Shown in pieces: positions 33,537-43,091 of a stretch of DNA of 64,000 bases. The notes under the pieces are model-generated. The model searched no databases and was not told the DNA's origin. It saw only the letters and a list, made by a program, of their open reading frames with translations. Numbering within the stretch: position 1 is the first letter of the stretch; each line of letters begins with the position of its first letter. The stretch lies in NCBI RefSeq assembly GCF_005434975.1, contig NZ_SKCJ01000001.1, forward strand, positions 1,312,001 to 1,376,000, read 5' to 3'. This DNA comes from Parerythrobacter lutipelagi (GTDB taxonomy: Bacteria > Pseudomonadota > Alphaproteobacteria > Sphingomonadales > Sphingomonadaceae). Both the position numbers and the translations under genes were made by a program.

Positions 33537-35539
33537 GCTGGCTTCAGCCGGGCGGAACCGGTAGTTCGCGCAAGCCGCGGCTGCTCGGCCTGGCAGCAAC
33601 TGCCCTGGTTCTGCTGGCAAGCCTGATACCGCCGCTTGTCTCGCACCATACGCCGATCACGGACGATGTGGAACGCCTGCTCCACGATTTCTACGCCACG
33701 ACACTCGCTGACAGGGTCGGTCAGGACCCCGATATCCGGATTCTGTATTACAACGATCAGGTTGCGCTGGAGACCGGCAAGACCAGCCCGATAGACCGGG
33801 CCATACTGGCCAAGGCCATCGCGGCGGTGGATGCGGCCGGTGCAAAGGCCATCGGGATCGATTTCTTCTTCGCTCAGACAACCGACGATCAGGCACAATT
33901 GACCGATGTCCTGTCTTCGATCTCAGCGCCAACGACGATTGTCTATGCCGATCCGGATCGCGATGGGGGGCAATTTTGGGACCCGGCGATCGCAGACGAT
34001 TCGATCCGGGCGCAGGATGGTTTCTGGAATGCAATCGGCAATCCACGGGTCAGGCGCTCGGCAGCGAAGATCGGCGTTGGCAGCGACCGGGTCGCACGGA
34101 GCTGGCCGGTTCGGGATGACAAGGCGCAACTGCCTTTCGCCGCAGCGGTTGCGGGTTTCGAAGAAGGCAGCGGGTTTGGCTATGAAGGATCGATCGCTTT
34201 CACGCGCTTGGCGCAAATCCGCGATCGATCGAACGACACCAACACGCGCGGCATGTTTCCCGCGTTCGCAATTTCTTCTCTGGCCGATCCCCGGTTTGCG
34301 GAAGCGCGTGCTGAACAGATGCGCGGCAAATATGTGCTGATCGGTCTGAATATGTTTCGCGCCGACCGCCTTGCCACCCCGATTACGCGGATGGTGGGCG
34401 AAGAATCGCTCCCGGGGGTTGAAGTCCATGCCCATATGCTGCGCCAATTGCTCGATCAGGACTATCGCAAACCGGTTCCGATCTGGCTGATAGTCCTGGT
34501 CGCTCTGGTTCTGGCCTTGGCCGCTGCGGCGTCGGCCCAGCTGGATCGGCGTTATGTTGTCCAAGGCACAGCGATCATAGCCCAGATAGCGATTCTGGCT
34601 CTGCTGCCGATCGCGCTGCATTATGCCGGTTACGACCTGCTCGAAGTGCCGGTTGCGGGATGGGCCATCGGCTGGCTGCTGGTGATTTTCGGCTCCGGTT
34701 ATCTTGCCCGCCAGCGAACATCCAGAGAGCGCGCCTTTGCCCAAGGCGCCCTCGGCAAATACCTGCCTGAAACCGTGGCGCGAGAAATTCTCGCTGATCC
34801 GGACAAGCTCTCGCTCGAAGGCGAGGAACGCGTGCTGACCATGCTGTTCACCGACCTGGAAGGCTTCACCCGGATCAGCCACAGCCAGCCGCCGCGAACG
34901 ACGGCGCGAATTCTCAATCATTATCTCGACGAGATGAGCGAAATCATCCTCGCGCATCAGGGTACGATCGACAAATATGTCGGCGATGCGATTGTTGCGT
35001 TCTGGGGTGCGCCGTTTGCCAGCGACAAGGACAGCGTGAATGCCGTGGCCTGCGCGCTGGCGCTGGATGAATGTGCCGAACGCCTGCGCGGCGAACTCGC
35101 AGACCAAGGGGAACAGCTCGGCCGGACCCGCATTGGCCTGCATCGCGGCGCGGTTATCGTAGGCAATTTCGGCGGCCGCCAACGCATCCAGTACACAGCC
35201 CTTGGCGATGCGATGAACACTGCGGCACGGCTGGAAGGCGCAAACAAATATCTCGGCAGCAGCATATTGGTCAGCGAGGCCGTGCGCGAGGCGGCGGGGG
35301 ATTTCGACTATCTGCCGCTCGGCGAGATCGTGCTGTCGGGGGTCGACACGCCTATCCCCGTGTTCGAACCGGTGCGCGACGGAATTCTCGCTGACCTCGT
35401 CCGAAAGGCGCTGTCCGGTGATGCCCAATCGCGTGCAAAGCTCGATGAAATTTCCGATCCGCCAGGAGCCATTGAAAAATTGCTTGAACGGTGGGACATT
35501 GTCGCCGGGGAGAAGCCGTATGTTCTCGGATCCAAATAA
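33527..35539 (+). CDS. CHASE2 domain adenylate cyclase
   Basis: A 670-residue receptor cyclase. An N-terminal membrane helix (about 19-38) is followed by a periplasmic CHASE2 sensor ('IRILYYNDQ...', 'KAIGIDFFF'), three membrane helices (about 320-405) and a class III cyclase domain. Both metal aspartates are kept ('FTDLEGFT' and 'KYVGDAIVAFWGAP'), with 'YTALGDAMNTAARLEG', so it should be active and is most likely an adenylate cyclase. GTG start at 33527 overlaps the Fur-family stop. It is followed by three exported proteins sharing a domain. Confidence 0.9.
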   Translation: MQLSWLQPGGTGSSRKPRLLGLAATALVLLASLIPPLVSHHTPITDDVERLLHDFYATTLADRVGQDPDIRILYYNDQVALETGKTSPIDRAILAKAIAAVDAAGAKAIGIDFFFAQTTDDQAQLTDVLSSISAPTTIVYADPDRDGGQFWDPAIADDSIRAQDGFWNAIGNPRVRRSAAKIGVGSDRVARSWPVRDDKAQLPFAAAVAGFEEGSGFGYEGSIAFTRLAQIRDRSNDTNTRGMFPAFAISSLADPRFAEARAEQMRGKYVLIGLNMFRADRLATPITRMVGEESLPGVEVHAHMLRQLLDQDYRKPVPIWLIVLVALVLALAAAASAQLDRRYVVQGTAIIAQIAILALLPIALHYAGYDLLEVPVAGWAIGWLLVIFGSGYLARQRTSRERAFAQGALGKYLPETVAREILADPDKLSLEGEERVLTMLFTDLEGFTRISHSQPPRTTARILNHYLDEMSEIILAHQGTIDKYVGDAIVAFWGAPFASDKDSVNAVACALALDECAERLRGELADQGEQLGRTRIGLHRGAVIVGNFGGRQRIQYTALGDAMNTAARLEGANKYLGSSILVSEAVREAAGDFDYLPLGEIVLSGVDTPIPVFEPVRDGILADLVRKALSGDAQSRAKLDEISDPPGAIEKLLERWDIVAGEKPYVLGSK

Positions 35540-36302
35540 TCTCGCCAAGGGCGGTCGAAGCGCGTCATTTTTGGGGCTTTTGCTGATGCTGTGTCTCAGC
35601 GCTTGCACCACAGCCGGCGACGAGGAGATTCAAGCCTCGACCGCTGTGGCAACAGAAGGTGCTGGCCCGTCTCCGGGCAAGGAAGAAGTCGTCTCAGTCG
35701 CCTCAGCATCGGGCGATACATCCAATGCCGACGCTGATTGCGAGAATCCCGACGACGGGTTTGGCTGCTACGCAGTGCCCACGATAGGGGGTTCCGGCGC
35801 GGTGATCGTCAAATCAACCGGGCCTAGCGCGGCACAGTTTCCTATCGGGCGCAGCCTCAATCCGGCAGGGCGGATCACGCTGGCGGCAGGCGATCGCGTA
35901 ACCGTTCTCGATAAATCGGGTACGCGAGTGCTGACCGGCCCCGGAACTTTCAGCATCGCTGCACGGGGCGCCTCTCGACGCTCGGCCTATGCGGCACTGA
36001 CCAGCAGTCGGCCCAGAGCGCGTGTCCGGACAGGCGCGGTGAGGGGCGCTTCGCCCGGCCCGCCACCCGCGCCGCGAATGCAGGTGGTGCGCGGCGATCC
36101 GGGCGCGCTTGCATGGTATGGCATCGGGCGCACGGTGCCGGTCGATGCGCGAGTTTGCCTGCCCGAGACAGCGCGGTTCATCACTTTCGAGCGGCTCGAT
36201 GGCGGCGGACAAATCACTTATGGCGGCGGCGACTGCAACAAGGTTGCGACGCCGCCGGCCAAAGGCGACGACGAAGAAGATGGTGTGTGGCGCGGTCCGT
36301 GA
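35520..36302 (+). CDS. exported protein: FecR-like segment plus FERLDGGG domain (copy A)
   Basis: A 260-residue protein. ATG at 35520 overlaps the cyclase end by 20 bases. The signal ends in 'LCLSACTTAG', a probable lipobox. A middle part ('ITLAAGDRVTVLDKSGTRVLTGPGTFSI') looks like a FecR-type strand motif. The C-terminal 74 residues (coded 36078-36302) are the first copy of a repeated domain: MQVVRG, a 'GIGRTVPV' segment, cysteine in 'VCLPE', '[18 protein letters not shown]', a second cysteine 'DCN', then a proline-rich acidic tail ending DGVWRGP. Coupling to the cyclase suggests a shared envelope-sensing role. Confidence 0.75.
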   Translation: MFSDPNNLAKGGRSASFLGLLLMLCLSACTTAGDEEIQASTAVATEGAGPSPGKEEVVSVASASGDTSNADADCENPDDGFGCYAVPTIGGSGAVIVKSTGPSAAQFPIGRSLNPAGRITLAAGDRVTVLDKSGTRVLTGPGTFSIAARGASRRSAYAALTSSRPRARVRTGAVRGASPGPPPAPRMQVVRGDPGALAWYGIGRTVPVDARVCLPETARFITFERLDGGGQITYGGGDCNKVATPPAKGDDEEDGVWRGP

Positions 36303-36336
36303 CCCTGCTTCAGCAATCGGACAAAGGGATGCAAAC

Positions 36337-36951
36337 GTGAACAGGCGCAAGAACGAGAGCCGGCCAGCGCTAGTGATGGCACTTTTGGCCGCGATCGGAG
36401 CACTTGCAGTCACGGGCTGCGCGACTGAGTCGGCACCGCTTCCGCCGATTGCAGAGGCGCCCCCAAACCCAGCTGTATCAATGCAGGTGGTCCGCGGCTC
36501 TGATTTTGCGCTGACGTTTTATCCTATTGGCAGAGTCGTAGACTCATCAGCTCAAGTTTGCCTCCCGGAAGCTGCACGATTCATTACCTTCGAGCGGCTC
36601 GATGGGGGTGGCCAGATCACTTACGGAGGCGGCGGCTGCAACAAGCGGGTTGCCCCTCCACCGACCAACGATGAGCTACTTGGTTACATGGGAGAGAGGG
36701 CTGGCGGCAAGAGCACACGGCCCGAAATGCAGGTAATTCGCGGCTCTGCCGATGCGATTAAATGGTACCCGATCGGCCGGATCGTGCCGGTATCAGGCGA
36801 GATATGCTTCCCCAGCGAGGTCCGGTTCATTACCTTTGAACGGCTCGATGGAGCTGGCTTTGTCACTTACGGTGGGATGGGCTGCAACAATCAAGTTATT
36901 GCGCCCCCGCCAAGTCCCAATGAAGCGGACGGTGTGTGGAAGGGTCCATGA
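36337..36951 (+). CDS. lipoprotein with two FERLDGGG domains (copies B and C)
   Basis: A 204-residue lipoprotein. GTG at 36337 follows AAAGGGA; the signal ends in 'GALAVTGC'. The mature part is two tandem copies of the same about 70-residue domain (coded 36481-36680 and 36727-36951). Each has MQV[VI]RG, a 'YPIGR' segment, a cysteine in '[LF]P', the '[15 protein letters not shown]' block and a second cysteine before Asn. The two cysteines could form a disulfide in the periplasm. The final DGVWKGP matches its neighbours. Family unknown to me. Confidence 0.8.
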   Translation: MNRRKNESRPALVMALLAAIGALAVTGCATESAPLPPIAEAPPNPAVSMQVVRGSDFALTFYPIGRVVDSSAQVCLPEAARFITFERLDGGGQITYGGGGCNKRVAPPPTNDELLGYMGERAGGKSTRPEMQVIRGSADAIKWYPIGRIVPVSGEICFPSEVRFITFERLDGAGFVTYGGMGCNNQVIAPPPSPNEADGVWKGP

Positions 36952-36988
36952 TGCCAACGAAGCAATGGACGAAAAGGAAAATGCGTCG

Positions 36989-37369
36989 ATGAGCATGTGC
37001 AAAAGAGCGATCAGTGCAAAAACGACGATGGGTCTGTTGACCGCAGTCGGAGGGCTCGCACTCGCTGGCTGCGCCACGAGACCACCGCCGCCTCCCCCAC
37101 CACCGCCCCCGATGGCGGAGATGCCCCCGCCCCAAGCGCCGCAAATGCAGGTCGTCCGCGGATCCGCCGATGCGGTCAGATGGTACCCGATTGGCCGTAT
37201 CGTGCCGGTATCGGGCCGAATCTGTTTTCCGACCAACGTGCGCTTCATCACGTTCGAAAGGCTCGATGGCGGCGGCTTGATCACTTACGGGGGCGAAGGA
37301 TGCAACCAGCGGGTATCCGCACCGCCCAAGGGCCCGGACGAAGAGGATGGTGTCTGGAAGGGGCCATGA
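36989..37369 (+). CDS. lipoprotein with one FERLDGGG domain (copy D)
   Basis: A 126-residue lipoprotein. ATG at 36989 is set by an AAGGAAAA site about 9 bases upstream. The signal ends in 'GGLALAGC', followed by a run of ten prolines and then one copy of the domain (coded 37145-37369). It is very close to copy C: '[22 protein letters not shown]' is shared almost letter for letter, which points to a recent duplication. It ends [10 protein letters not shown], like copy A. dxs follows after 94 bases. Confidence 0.8.
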   Translation: MSMCKRAISAKTTMGLLTAVGGLALAGCATRPPPPPPPPPPMAEMPPPQAPQMQVVRGSADAVRWYPIGRIVPVSGRICFPTNVRFITFERLDGGGLITYGGEGCNQRVSAPPKGPDEEDGVWKGP

Positions 37370-37463
37370 CGCCGCACCGGCAGCAGCCGAGGTAAGGACG
37401 CCAGGCGAAGGTCCTGCTGCAACGGAATCGACAAGCCTCTGTGCTGCGGCTACAGCCGGAGCC

Positions 37464-39386
37464 ATGAATTCTACGCCTGAAACGCCGCTGCTCGACACGG
37501 TCACCTATCCCGCCGACCTGCGCAAGCTGGACAAGTCGCAATTGCGGCAATTTGCCGACGAATTGCGCGCTGAGATGATCGATGCGGTCAGCATTTCCGG
37601 TGGCCATCTTGGCTCCGGTCTCGGCGTGGTCGAGCTGACCACTGCCATCCATTACGTGTTCAACACACCGGACGACAAACTGATCTGGGATGTTGGCCAC
37701 CAGTGCTACCCGCACAAGATCATCACCGGGCGGCGTGACCGCATCCGCACTCTGCGTCAGGGCGGCGGCCTGAGCGGCTTCACCAAGCGCGCGGAGAGCG
37801 AATACGACCCGTTTGGTGCGGCGCACAGCTCGACCTCGATCTCGGCCGCGCTCGGTTTCGCCGTGGCAAACAAGCTCAACGACAAGCCGGGCCGCGGAAT
37901 TGCCGTGATCGGCGATGGCGCGATGAGCGCCGGCATGGCCTACGAAGCGATGAACAATGCCGAGCAGGCGGGCAACCGGCTGGTGGTCATTCTGAACGAC
38001 AACGACATGTCGATCGCCCCGCCGGTGGGCGGCCTTTCGGCATATCTCGCGCGGATGGTATCGAGCAGCGAATATCTCGGCCTGCGCAGCCTCGCGTCGA
38101 AGGCGGTCGCCAAGATCTCGCGCCGTGTCCACAAGGCGCTCGACAAGGCGGAGGAATACACCCGCGGCATGGTGACCGGCGGGACCTTGTTCGAAGAGCT
38201 GGGGTTCTACTATGTCGGACCGATCGACGGGCACAATCTGGAACATCTGATACCCGTGCTGGAAAATGTGCGTGACAGCGAACAGGGCCCGGTCCTGATC
38301 CATGTCGTCACGAAAAAGGGCAAGGGTTACGAGCCGGCTGAAAGCAGTGCCGACAAATATCATGGCGTCGCCAAGTTCGACGTGATTACCGGCGAGCAGA
38401 AGAAGTCGAAGGGCGGCCCGCCCGCTTATCAGAACGTGTTCGGCGAAACACTCGCCAAGCTGGCAGAGACCGACAAGCGCATCTGCGCGATCACCGCGGC
38501 CATGCCGAGCGGGACCGGCGTCGACAAGTTCGCCCAGGCCCATCCCGAACGCAGCTTCGACGTCGGCATTGCGGAACAGCACGGCGTCACCTTTGCAGCG
38601 GGTCTTGCCGCGCAGGGTATGCGCCCGTTTGCCGCGATTTATTCGACCTTCCTGCAGCGCGCCTATGACCAGGTGGTGCATGACGTCGCGATCCAGAACC
38701 TGCCGGTCCGCTTCGCGATTGATCGCGCCGGGCTGGTCGGTGCTGACGGCTGCACCCATGCGGGCGCGTTCGACGTCACTTACCTCGCGACATTGCCCAA
38801 TTTCGTGGTCATGGCCGCCGCTGACGAAGCGGAACTGGCGCATATGACCTACACGGCGGTGGAATATGACGATGGCCCGATCGCCTTCCGCTATCCGCGC
38901 GGCGCGGGCACCGGCGTGGCCATCCCGGAAAAACTGGAGAAGCTCGAAATCGGCAAGGGCCGGGTCGTGCGTGAAGGCACCAAGGTTGCGATCCTGTCAT
39001 TGGGTGCGCGGCTGGAAGAGGCGAAGAAAGCCGCCGACCAGCTGGAGGCGAAAGGCCTTTCCACCACCGTCGCCGATATGCGCTTCGCCAAGCCGCTCGA
39101 TGAAGAACTGATCGAACGCCTGATGCGCACGCATGAAATTGTGGTGACGGTCGAGGAAGGCGCGATTGGCGGCCTTGGCGCGCATGTGCTGACCTATGCG
39201 TCGGACGAGGGCCTGACGGACAGCGGGCTGAAGGTGCGCACCATGCGCCTGCCCGATGTGTTCCAGGACCACGACGATCCGATGAAGCAGTATGACGAAG
39301 CCGGCCTCAACGCGCCGCAGATCGTCGAGACAGTGCTGAAAGCACTGCGGCACAATTCGGCGGGCGTGGAAGAAGCGCGGGCCTGA
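37464..39386 (+). CDS. dxs: 1-deoxy-D-xylulose-5-phosphate synthase
   Basis: A 640-residue thiamine-diphosphate enzyme joining pyruvate and glyceraldehyde 3-phosphate, the first step of the MEP isoprenoid pathway. '[17 protein letters not shown]', '[17 protein letters not shown]', '[17 protein letters not shown]' (ThDP motif GDG) and '[18 protein letters not shown]' (catalytic Glu) are intact. ATG at 37464 sits behind CCGGAG. It supplies precursors to the prenyl synthase at 13471 and to quinones and carotenoids. Confidence 0.98.
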   Translation: MNSTPETPLLDTVTYPADLRKLDKSQLRQFADELRAEMIDAVSISGGHLGSGLGVVELTTAIHYVFNTPDDKLIWDVGHQCYPHKIITGRRDRIRTLRQGGGLSGFTKRAESEYDPFGAAHSSTSISAALGFAVANKLNDKPGRGIAVIGDGAMSAGMAYEAMNNAEQAGNRLVVILNDNDMSIAPPVGGLSAYLARMVSSSEYLGLRSLASKAVAKISRRVHKALDKAEEYTRGMVTGGTLFEELGFYYVGPIDGHNLEHLIPVLENVRDSEQGPVLIHVVTKKGKGYEPAESSADKYHGVAKFDVITGEQKKSKGGPPAYQNVFGETLAKLAETDKRICAITAAMPSGTGVDKFAQAHPERSFDVGIAEQHGVTFAAGLAAQGMRPFAAIYSTFLQRAYDQVVHDVAIQNLPVRFAIDRAGLVGADGCTHAGAFDVTYLATLPNFVVMAAADEAELAHMTYTAVEYDDGPIAFRYPRGAGTGVAIPEKLEKLEIGKGRVVREGTKVAILSLGARLEEAKKAADQLEAKGLSTTVADMRFAKPLDEELIERLMRTHEIVVTVEEGAIGGLGAHVLTYASDEGLTDSGLKVRTMRLPDVFQDHDDPMKQYDEAGLNAPQIVETVLKALRHNSAGVEEARA

Positions 39387-39557
39387 GCATTCACCCGTGA
39401 ACACGGCGTGCCGATGGTGTCATACGATTGGCTGCAAGGATTGGCGGTAGAAACTGGTGCAGGTCCAGGGGCCTTGGCCCCGGTGTTCAATGCCGCGCCC
39501 CTCGCGGAATTTTCCATCGGTTCTGTCGTCAATGCAAAGCAGGTCGAACCGGCAGAA

Positions 39558-39575
39558 CCCCACTAGCGAGTGGGG
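39558..39575. terminator. hairpin between dxs and a convergent gene
   Basis: CCCCACT (39558-39564) pairs perfectly with AGTGGGG (39569-39575) around AGCG, lying between the convergent dxs and small membrane protein genes. A second palindrome GGGGCC-TT-GGCCCC lies at 39468-39481. Neither has a clear T-tract, so they may work as weak bidirectional terminators. The rest of the 215-base gap shows nothing else. Confidence 0.45.
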
Positions 39576-39601
39576 TCAGGTGGCGGATCTGCGGACTTCG
39601 A

Positions 39602-39847
39602 TCATTCTGGAGAGTAACCTTGCGGTACTACCGAGGCGGCTCTGCGCGGTTTCGCTTCACCGTTGTCGGGCGTATTCTTGATGTAGGTCAGCAGTTGCAG
39701 CTCGCGCCGTGCCACCCAATAGGCATAGACCAGTCCGGCCACGAATAGCAGGCCGCTACCGTTTGCAGCAAACGGCAATTCCAAGAGTGTAGCCAGGACT
39801 ATCAGTCCAATCGTGATCGACAGAAGACCTAGGCTGACTTTCGACAT
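39602..39847 (-). CDS. small two-helix membrane protein
   Basis: An 81-residue protein with two hydrophobic segments (about residues 5-24 and 30-45) and a basic, polar C-terminus. ATG at 39847 has no strong ribosome site. I recognise no family. It is bounded by dxs (convergent) and by a 239-base gap before the crotonase gene in which I saw no other gene. The hydrophobic pattern and codon use make it plausible, but it is the least certain protein call in this part. Confidence 0.5.
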   Translation of the reverse strand: MSKVSLGLLSITIGLIVLATLLELPFAANGSGLLFVAGLVYAYWVARRELQLLTYIKNTPDNGEAKPRRAASVVPQGYSPE

Positions 39848-40086
39848 AGTGGTTCAAGCTGCATTGCAATGATTTGGCCGGAACCTTGCGATAGCTATCC
39901 GACTGTCATCAATCGGTTCTTCAGAACGATTAATTTGGGCTTATCGCGGTTCACTGGCATTCGCTGCGTCGGGCCCGGCAGAGCTAGGGCGTCGAACAAC
40001 TCCCTTCCTATTTCGGGCCGCCTGACGAGTTAAGGGTGACGCGGTAATGCGCTGATGGCAAAGCGGCCCGAAAGGACCATTCGCCC

Positions 40087-40884
40087 ATGACCCTCCTCAC
40101 CACCGAAACCGCCGACCATATCACCACTCTCACGCTCAACCGGCCCGACACGATGAACCCGCTCGGCGCCGCTGGTGACGGCGATGCCTTCACCGCTGCC
40201 TGCGATGCGATCAATGCGGATATGGACGTCCGCTGTGTCATCCTGACCGGGGCGGGTCGGGCGTTTTCCGCGGGCGGCGACGTCAAGGCGATGAAAGAGC
40301 GGACGGGCAATTTCGGTGGCACGCCGCCTGCCATCGCGGACGGCTATCGCAATAATATTCATAAGATTCTGCGCGCGCTTTACGGGCTGCGCGTGCCGCT
40401 GATCGCGGCGGTCAATGGCCCGGCGATCGGGCTGGGCTGCGATCTCGCATGCTTGGCCGACATGCGCATCGCGAGCGAGAAAGCGAAGTTTGGCGTCACC
40501 TTCCTCAAGCTCGGCATTATTCCGGGTGACGGCGGCACATGGATCCTGCCGCGCATCATCGGCGAAGCGCGTGCGGCAGAACTGTTCTACACCGGCGACG
40601 TTATCGACGCGGTGACAGCACTCGAATGGGGCCTCGTCAGCCGCGCGGTCGAGGCCGACGCACTGATGGACGAAGCCCGCGCGCTCGCCGCCAAGGTCGC
40701 CGCCATGCCGCCGCACGCATTGCGGCAGGCGAAGAACCTGATGCGGCAGGGGCGGCGCACCAGCTATGACACCGCGCTGGAGATGGCGGCCAATGCGCAG
40801 GCGCTGATGCATGTCACCGCAGACCATATGGAGGGCGTCGACGCGCTGCTCGAAAAGCGCGTGCCAAACTTTACGGGCGAGTGA
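40087..40884 (+). CDS. enoyl-CoA hydratase / crotonase family protein
   Basis: A 265-residue crotonase-fold enzyme. The oxyanion-hole segments are visible as 'GAGRAFSAGGDVKAM' and 'IAAVNGPAIGLGCDLACLADMRIAS', and 'LGIIPGDGGTWILPRIIG' carries the catalytic-position glutamate replaced by Asp (PGDGG for PG.GG), so it may hydrate or isomerise a different acyl-CoA than the classical enzyme. ATG at 40087 behind AAAGGA. It overlaps no gene but is 2 bases from the hydrolase start, suggesting an operon. Confidence 0.92.
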   Translation: MTLLTTETADHITTLTLNRPDTMNPLGAAGDGDAFTAACDAINADMDVRCVILTGAGRAFSAGGDVKAMKERTGNFGGTPPAIADGYRNNIHKILRALYGLRVPLIAAVNGPAIGLGCDLACLADMRIASEKAKFGVTFLKLGIIPGDGGTWILPRIIGEARAAELFYTGDVIDAVTALEWGLVSRAVEADALMDEARALAAKVAAMPPHALRQAKNLMRQGRRTSYDTALEMAANAQALMHVTADHMEGVDALLEKRVPNFTGE

Positions 40885-40885
40885 C

Positions 40886-41683
40886 GTGACTCGCCTGCTG
40901 GTTATCGTGCCGTTGGTCTTCCTCGGGCTTTATGGACTCGTCGCGCTGATGGCCTGGGCGATGCAGGACCGGCTGATCTATCCGGCCACGCAAGATCGGG
41001 TGGAGCCGGCGCCCGGCTATCGCGCTGTCTCGCTGCAATCCTCTGACGGGCTCGCTTTGCGTGCCTTTGCCCGCGCAGCTGATCCGGGGGAGCCAACTCT
41101 GGTCTATTTTCACGGCAATGGCGGCACGCTGGCAGGCAGCATGGCTGCGAACAAGGCGTTTGCCGAAGCGGGATACGGTCTGCTGCTGGTCAATTATCGC
41201 GGTTATGGCGGCAATCCGGGGGCGCCTTCGGAGGCGGGCTTCTACCGAGACGGGCGCGCGGCGATGGAGTGGCTCTCCGCACAGGGTATTGCACCTGACG
41301 ACACGATTATCGCGGCCAATTCGATCGGTGGCGGCACGGCGGTGCAGATGGCGAGCGAATATCCCGTCCGAGCGCTGATCCTGGTTGCGCCTTTCACCAG
41401 CCTTGCGAACCGCGCGCGCGAGATCGCGCCATGGCTGCCGGTGCGCTGGCTGCTGCGCGACAGCTATGACAATGCGGCGAAAGTCCCGGAGCTCGCTATG
41501 CCGGTGCTGATTCAGCATGGCACGGCAGACCCGGTCGTACCCTTCGCTCATGGTCAAGAGTTGGCAGTCTTGGTCAGGGATGTGACCTTCCAGCCGTTTG
41601 AGGGGGAGGGCCATGAGCTGACCTTTGCACCGCAATCGCAGGCTGCACGGCTGGCGTGGGTCCAAGCGCTACCGACCCGTTAA
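40886..41683 (+). CDS. alpha/beta hydrolase, membrane-anchored
   Basis: A 265-residue alpha/beta-hydrolase fold protein of the ABHD/serine-aminopeptidase-like type. An N-terminal membrane helix (about 3-24) precedes the domain. 'VYFHGNGGTL' is the oxyanion motif, 'AANSIGGGTA' the nucleophile elbow with Ser in N-S-I-G-G, and 'IQHGTADPVVPF' plus 'GEGHE' supply Asp and His. GTG at 40886 follows the crotonase stop directly. Lipid, ester or peptide substrate unknown. Confidence 0.87.
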   Translation: MTRLLVIVPLVFLGLYGLVALMAWAMQDRLIYPATQDRVEPAPGYRAVSLQSSDGLALRAFARAADPGEPTLVYFHGNGGTLAGSMAANKAFAEAGYGLLLVNYRGYGGNPGAPSEAGFYRDGRAAMEWLSAQGIAPDDTIIAANSIGGGTAVQMASEYPVRALILVAPFTSLANRAREIAPWLPVRWLLRDSYDNAAKVPELAMPVLIQHGTADPVVPFAHGQELAVLVRDVTFQPFEGEGHELTFAPQSQAARLAWVQALPTR

Positions 41684-41804
41684 AGCTGTCCTACAGGCGG
41701 CGCGGCATGGTAGTTTCGCCGCGCTCTTTCCCATTGTCGATGCGCGCCGAGAATTCGTCCGGGCCGATCGGATTTCAGCCTTTGGACTGTGTTCCATGTG
41801 TTCC

Positions 41805-41840
41805 ACTTGCTCAGCTTTCGGCCTGCAAAGCTGAACAAGT
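41805..41840. terminator. long inverted repeat between convergent genes
   Basis: ACTTGCTCAGCTTT (41805-41818) pairs with AAAGCTGAACAAGT (41827-41840) with a single C/A mismatch and an 8-base loop, placed between the convergent hydrolase (stop 41683) and NnrU (stop 41846) genes. It is the best shared terminator candidate here, though neither side has a T-run. The rest of the 162-base gap looks empty. Confidence 0.55.
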
Positions 41841-41845
41841 GCGAA

Positions 41846-42526
41846 TCACAGCCAGCGCCAGATCCCGGCTTCCCACCCGCCGAGCGGGATATGCGCCCAG
41901 GTTGTAGCCAGCCAGATCGCGCTGCCGCCGATTAGCGGGAACAGCCCGACCGTCAGCAGCTTGCCCCAGCGCGGCCAATAGCTCGTCTTGCTTTCCCATT
42001 CGCGCCATGCCTCGCCCATCAGTACCGCCTTCTTGCGGTCCTGCAGATGCGCGCCCACCAGTGCGAGGACGAGAACCGCCAGCGCCACCACCAGGGTACG
42101 CGGTGTCGGGGCGGCTATCATATGGCTCAGCGCCCACAGTGCGAAGCCCCACATCATCGGATGGCGGGTCACCTTGAACACGCCGCCCGGTTCGGCGCGG
42201 GCAGCAGCTTCAGCGCCGGGTGCAGGCAGCGCCGGATTGCCGATGAGCGATCCGGCAAACAGGATCATCGCCAAGAGCGTCAGGATCGAGGCGACGATCC
42301 ATACAGCATCGCCGAAGCCTCCCCACAGCGCCAGACCTGCGTCGACCGCGTCAAAGGCAAAGTACATCCACGCCATGCAGCCCGCGCTGACCAGCGAGTA
42401 AACTCCCAAGAAGCCGCTAATTCCGAAGGCCCGAACCATCGGTGCGCGCAGCGGGTGCGACATTGCGAAATGCGTGCCGACGAAAGCAATGCTGGCGGCA
42501 ATCAGCGATGTCATTGCAGATTCCAT
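41846..42526 (-). CDS. NnrU family membrane protein
   Basis: A 226-residue polytopic protein of the NnrU family, named for a nitric-oxide-reduction-linked gene but widespread without denitrification. 'HFAMSHPLRAPMVRAFG' near the N-terminus and 'FKVTRHPMMWGFALWALSH' are the family's conserved segments; five to six membrane helices are visible. ATG at 42526 follows GGAGGGTGAC, better than the upstream in-frame start. No denitrification gene is seen in the window. Confidence 0.88.
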   Translation of the reverse strand: MESAMTSLIAASIAFVGTHFAMSHPLRAPMVRAFGISGFLGVYSLVSAGCMAWMYFAFDAVDAGLALWGGFGDAVWIVASILTLLAMILFAGSLIGNPALPAPGAEAAARAEPGGVFKVTRHPMMWGFALWALSHMIAAPTPRTLVVALAVLVLALVGAHLQDRKKAVLMGEAWREWESKTSYWPRWGKLLTVGLFPLIGGSAIWLATTWAHIPLGGWEAGIWRWL

Positions 42527-42582
42527 GTCACCCTCCCACAGGTCAGGTCGCAATGAGTATCAAATCAAAACCTAATTGGCGA

Positions 42583-43077
42583 TCATGTGCCGTTTGCTAT
42601 CGAAATCAGCTCGATCTTGAACAACAGTGTCGCGCCGCCCGGGATCGGGCCCTTGCCTTGCGGGCCATATCCCTGGTCGGCTGGAACGGCGATCTCGATC
42701 GTATCACCCACGCCCATTTGCGGGATGGCCAGCTGCCAGGCTTTGATCAGCCGGCCAAGCGGGAAAGTGGCGGGCTCGCCGCGATCATATGAGCTGTCGA
42801 AAGTCGTCCCGTCGACAAAAGTGCCGGCATAGTGCACCGTCACGGTGTCGCTGACTTTCGGATGCTTGCCGGTCCCGTCCCCATCGATACGCCGCCACAT
42901 GACGCCGCCCTCAAGCCCGAACCACTCGTCGCTCGCGGCCCGCTCCGCCAAGGCGATCTGCTGCGCGCTCTGCCAAGCATAGTCCTGCGAATAGTCAGGT
43001 GTTCCATCCTGCGCGAAGGCAGCAAATCCGGCAATGGCGAGGCCCGCTGCACCCAGGGCCAGCAATGTACCCTTCAT
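42583..43077 (-). CDS. FKBP-type peptidyl-prolyl isomerase, exported
   Basis: A 164-residue periplasmic FKBP. The N-terminus is a signal peptide (MKGTLLALGAAGLAIAG, cleavage near AFAQ). The domain shows 'VTVHYAGTFVDGTTFDSSYDRGEPATFPLGRLIKAW', 'GDTIEIAVPADQGYG' and 'GATLLFKIELISI', with the usual aromatic pocket residues. ATG 43077 was taken; GTG at 43095 overlapping the previous stop is possible. It is the last gene of the peptide-use operon and would help fold exported proteins. Confidence 0.9.
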   Translation of the reverse strand: MKGTLLALGAAGLAIAGFAAFAQDGTPDYSQDYAWQSAQQIALAERAASDEWFGLEGGVMWRRIDGDGTGKHPKVSDTVTVHYAGTFVDGTTFDSSYDRGEPATFPLGRLIKAWQLAIPQMGVGDTIEIAVPADQGYGPQGKGPIPGGATLLFKIELISIANGT

Positions 43078-43091
43078 CTCCGACCGGGCAC

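Larger units (their letters stand above)
36078..37369 (+). repeat. four copies of a two-cysteine periplasmic domain
   Basis: Copies lie at 36078-36302 (A), 36481-36680 (B), 36727-36951 (C) and 37145-37369 (D) across three adjacent genes. Shared core: MQVxRG - ~10 residues - PIGR - ~10 - C - [LF]P - [10 protein letters not shown] - x - G - TYGG - x - xCN. C and D are the most alike. I know no named family with this pattern. Confidence 0.85.
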
